Assembly: GCA_013003675.1 (NCBI GenBank)
Contig: JABDIP010000578.1
Span: 1-6,263 of the forward strand
Source of the DNA: Inquilinus sp.
Lineage (GTDB): Bacteria > Pseudomonadota > Alphaproteobacteria > DSM-16000 > Inquilinaceae
DNA length: 6,263 nucleotides
Direction: 5' to 3'
The position numbers were made by a program, and so were the translations under genes. Positions within the stretch are counted from its first letter, which is position 1. The number at the start of each line of letters is the position of its first letter. The notes below the pieces were generated by a model that was not told where the DNA came from, did no database searches, and saw only the letters and a list, made by a program, of their open reading frames with translations. This document shows, one piece after another, positions 6,063 through 6,263 of this stretch.

Positions 6063-6088
6063 GCCATAACCTGCATTTTGGGTAATAA
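6061..6088 (+). promoter_or_regulatory. Candidate promoter for the Lrp/AsnC-family gene
   Basis: TTGCCA (6061-6066) and TAATAA (6083-6088) are separated by 16 bases, each matching the sigma-70 consensus at four positions. Start would be near 6095, leaving about 34 bases of leader before ATG 6129. The region is the only AT-richer patch in the window, as expected for a divergent control region. The TGCGCA palindrome at 6092-6097 could be part of an operator, since Lrp/AsnC proteins often regulate themselves, but it is too short to call alone. Confidence 0.42.
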
Positions 6089-6090
6089 CA
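6082..6090 (-). promoter_or_regulatory. Candidate extended -10 for the ELM1 leader transcript
   Basis: On the - strand TGT precedes TATTAC (6087-6082), an extended -10 pattern with four matches to TATAAT; no convincing -35 is visible. It overlaps the -10 proposed for the divergent + strand gene, so the two promoters would compete. A start near 6075 would give the ELM1 gene a leader of about 113 bases that contains the 16-codon ORF and both hairpins. Confidence 0.25.
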
Positions 6091-6128
6091 TTGCGCATTC
6101 TGCCCTGGGTCCTTTCGAGAGAAAACTT

Positions 6129-6263
6129 ATGCGTCGCGTGAAACTCGATCGTATCGATCGCCGGATTCTGCGGGATCTGCAGAACGATGGCCGTATGACC
6201 AACGTCGAGCTCGCGCGGCGGGCGGGCATTTCCGCACCGCCCTGTCTCAGGCGCGTGCGGAAA
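6129..6263 (+). CDS. Lrp/AsnC-family transcriptional regulator, N-terminal 45 residues only
   Basis: The fragment begins at ATG 6129 with GAGAG (6117-6121) seven bases upstream and continues past the right edge. Residues KLDRIDRRILRDLQNDGRM (5-23), followed by NVELARRAGIS (25-35) and CLRRVR (39-44), are the classic start of an Lrp/AsnC regulator: LDxxDxxIL, then the helix-turn-helix with recognition helix. The ligand-binding RAM domain, expected over the next 100 or so residues, is outside the window. Family members are dimer-based feast/famine regulators that usually sense amino acids and often control themselves and divergent neighbours, so the ELM1 gene is a possible target. SAPPCLRR is the usual S-x-x-x-v-x-R-v pattern with Cys in the variable place. 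Confidence 0.94.
   Translation, partial: MRRVKLDRIDRRILRDLQNDGRMTNVELARRAGISAPPCLRRVRK

Noticed and set aside
6089..6100. TGCGCA palindrome as an Lrp-type operator
   Set aside because: Flanking bases do not extend the symmetry, and a six-base palindrome is common in such DNA, so it is mentioned only as a possible part of a site.
5999..6229. A 76-codon - strand frame ending at 5999
   Set aside because: Most of it runs antisense to the Lrp-type gene. Only the last 16 codons, which follow a strong ribosome binding site, are kept, as a leader ORF.

Overview
The window is very GC-rich bacterial DNA, densely packed with genes whose third codon positions are almost all G or C. The gene types suggest an alphaproteobacterium, perhaps of the Rhodospirillales kind: a bacterial ELM1-family (DUF1022/COG3660) protein, an Lrp/AsnC regulator and a thioredoxin reductase lie close together. 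This assignment is an inference from gene content and base composition; no rRNA or other taxonomic marker is present. There are no tRNAs, rRNAs, insertion sequences, integrases or CRISPR repeats.

Layout from right to left, which is the main direction of transcription. The right edge (6129-6263, + strand) holds the first 45 codons of an Lrp/AsnC-family regulator. A divergent control region (about 6050-6128) separates it from five genes that all run on the - strand: an ELM1-family GT-B-like protein (4999-5961), a mandelate racemase/galactarolactone cycloisomerase-like enolase-superfamily enzyme (3763-4923), a small 2-oxoglutarate/Fe(II) oxygenase (2963-3601), a 636-residue protein of unknown function (962-2872), and thioredoxin reductase trxB (880 to beyond the left edge).

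The five genes share a strand but are probably not one simple operon. Gaps are 75, 161, 90 and 81 bases. A strong GC hairpin sits just after the enolase-superfamily stop codon, and promoter-like sequences precede the enolase-superfamily, oxygenase, 636-residue and trxB genes. The most natural reading is an Lrp-ELM1-trxB neighbourhood interrupted by the cycloisomerase-like gene and by an oxygenase plus large-protein pair. The substrates of those two units cannot be read from sequence.

Two things stand out. First, the ELM1 gene has an elaborate 5' leader: an excellent Shine-Dalgarno sequence drives a 16-codon ORF that ends four bases before one arm of a perfect 7-bp inverted repeat, and the other arm is the ELM1 ribosome binding site. 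This looks like a translational switch or coupling device. Second, the unrecognised 636-residue protein appears to be a Rossmann-like N-terminal domain followed by four diverged beta-rich repeats, and it is paired with a complete-looking Fe(II)/2-oxoglutarate oxygenase. That pair is the best candidate here for an undescribed enzymatic system.
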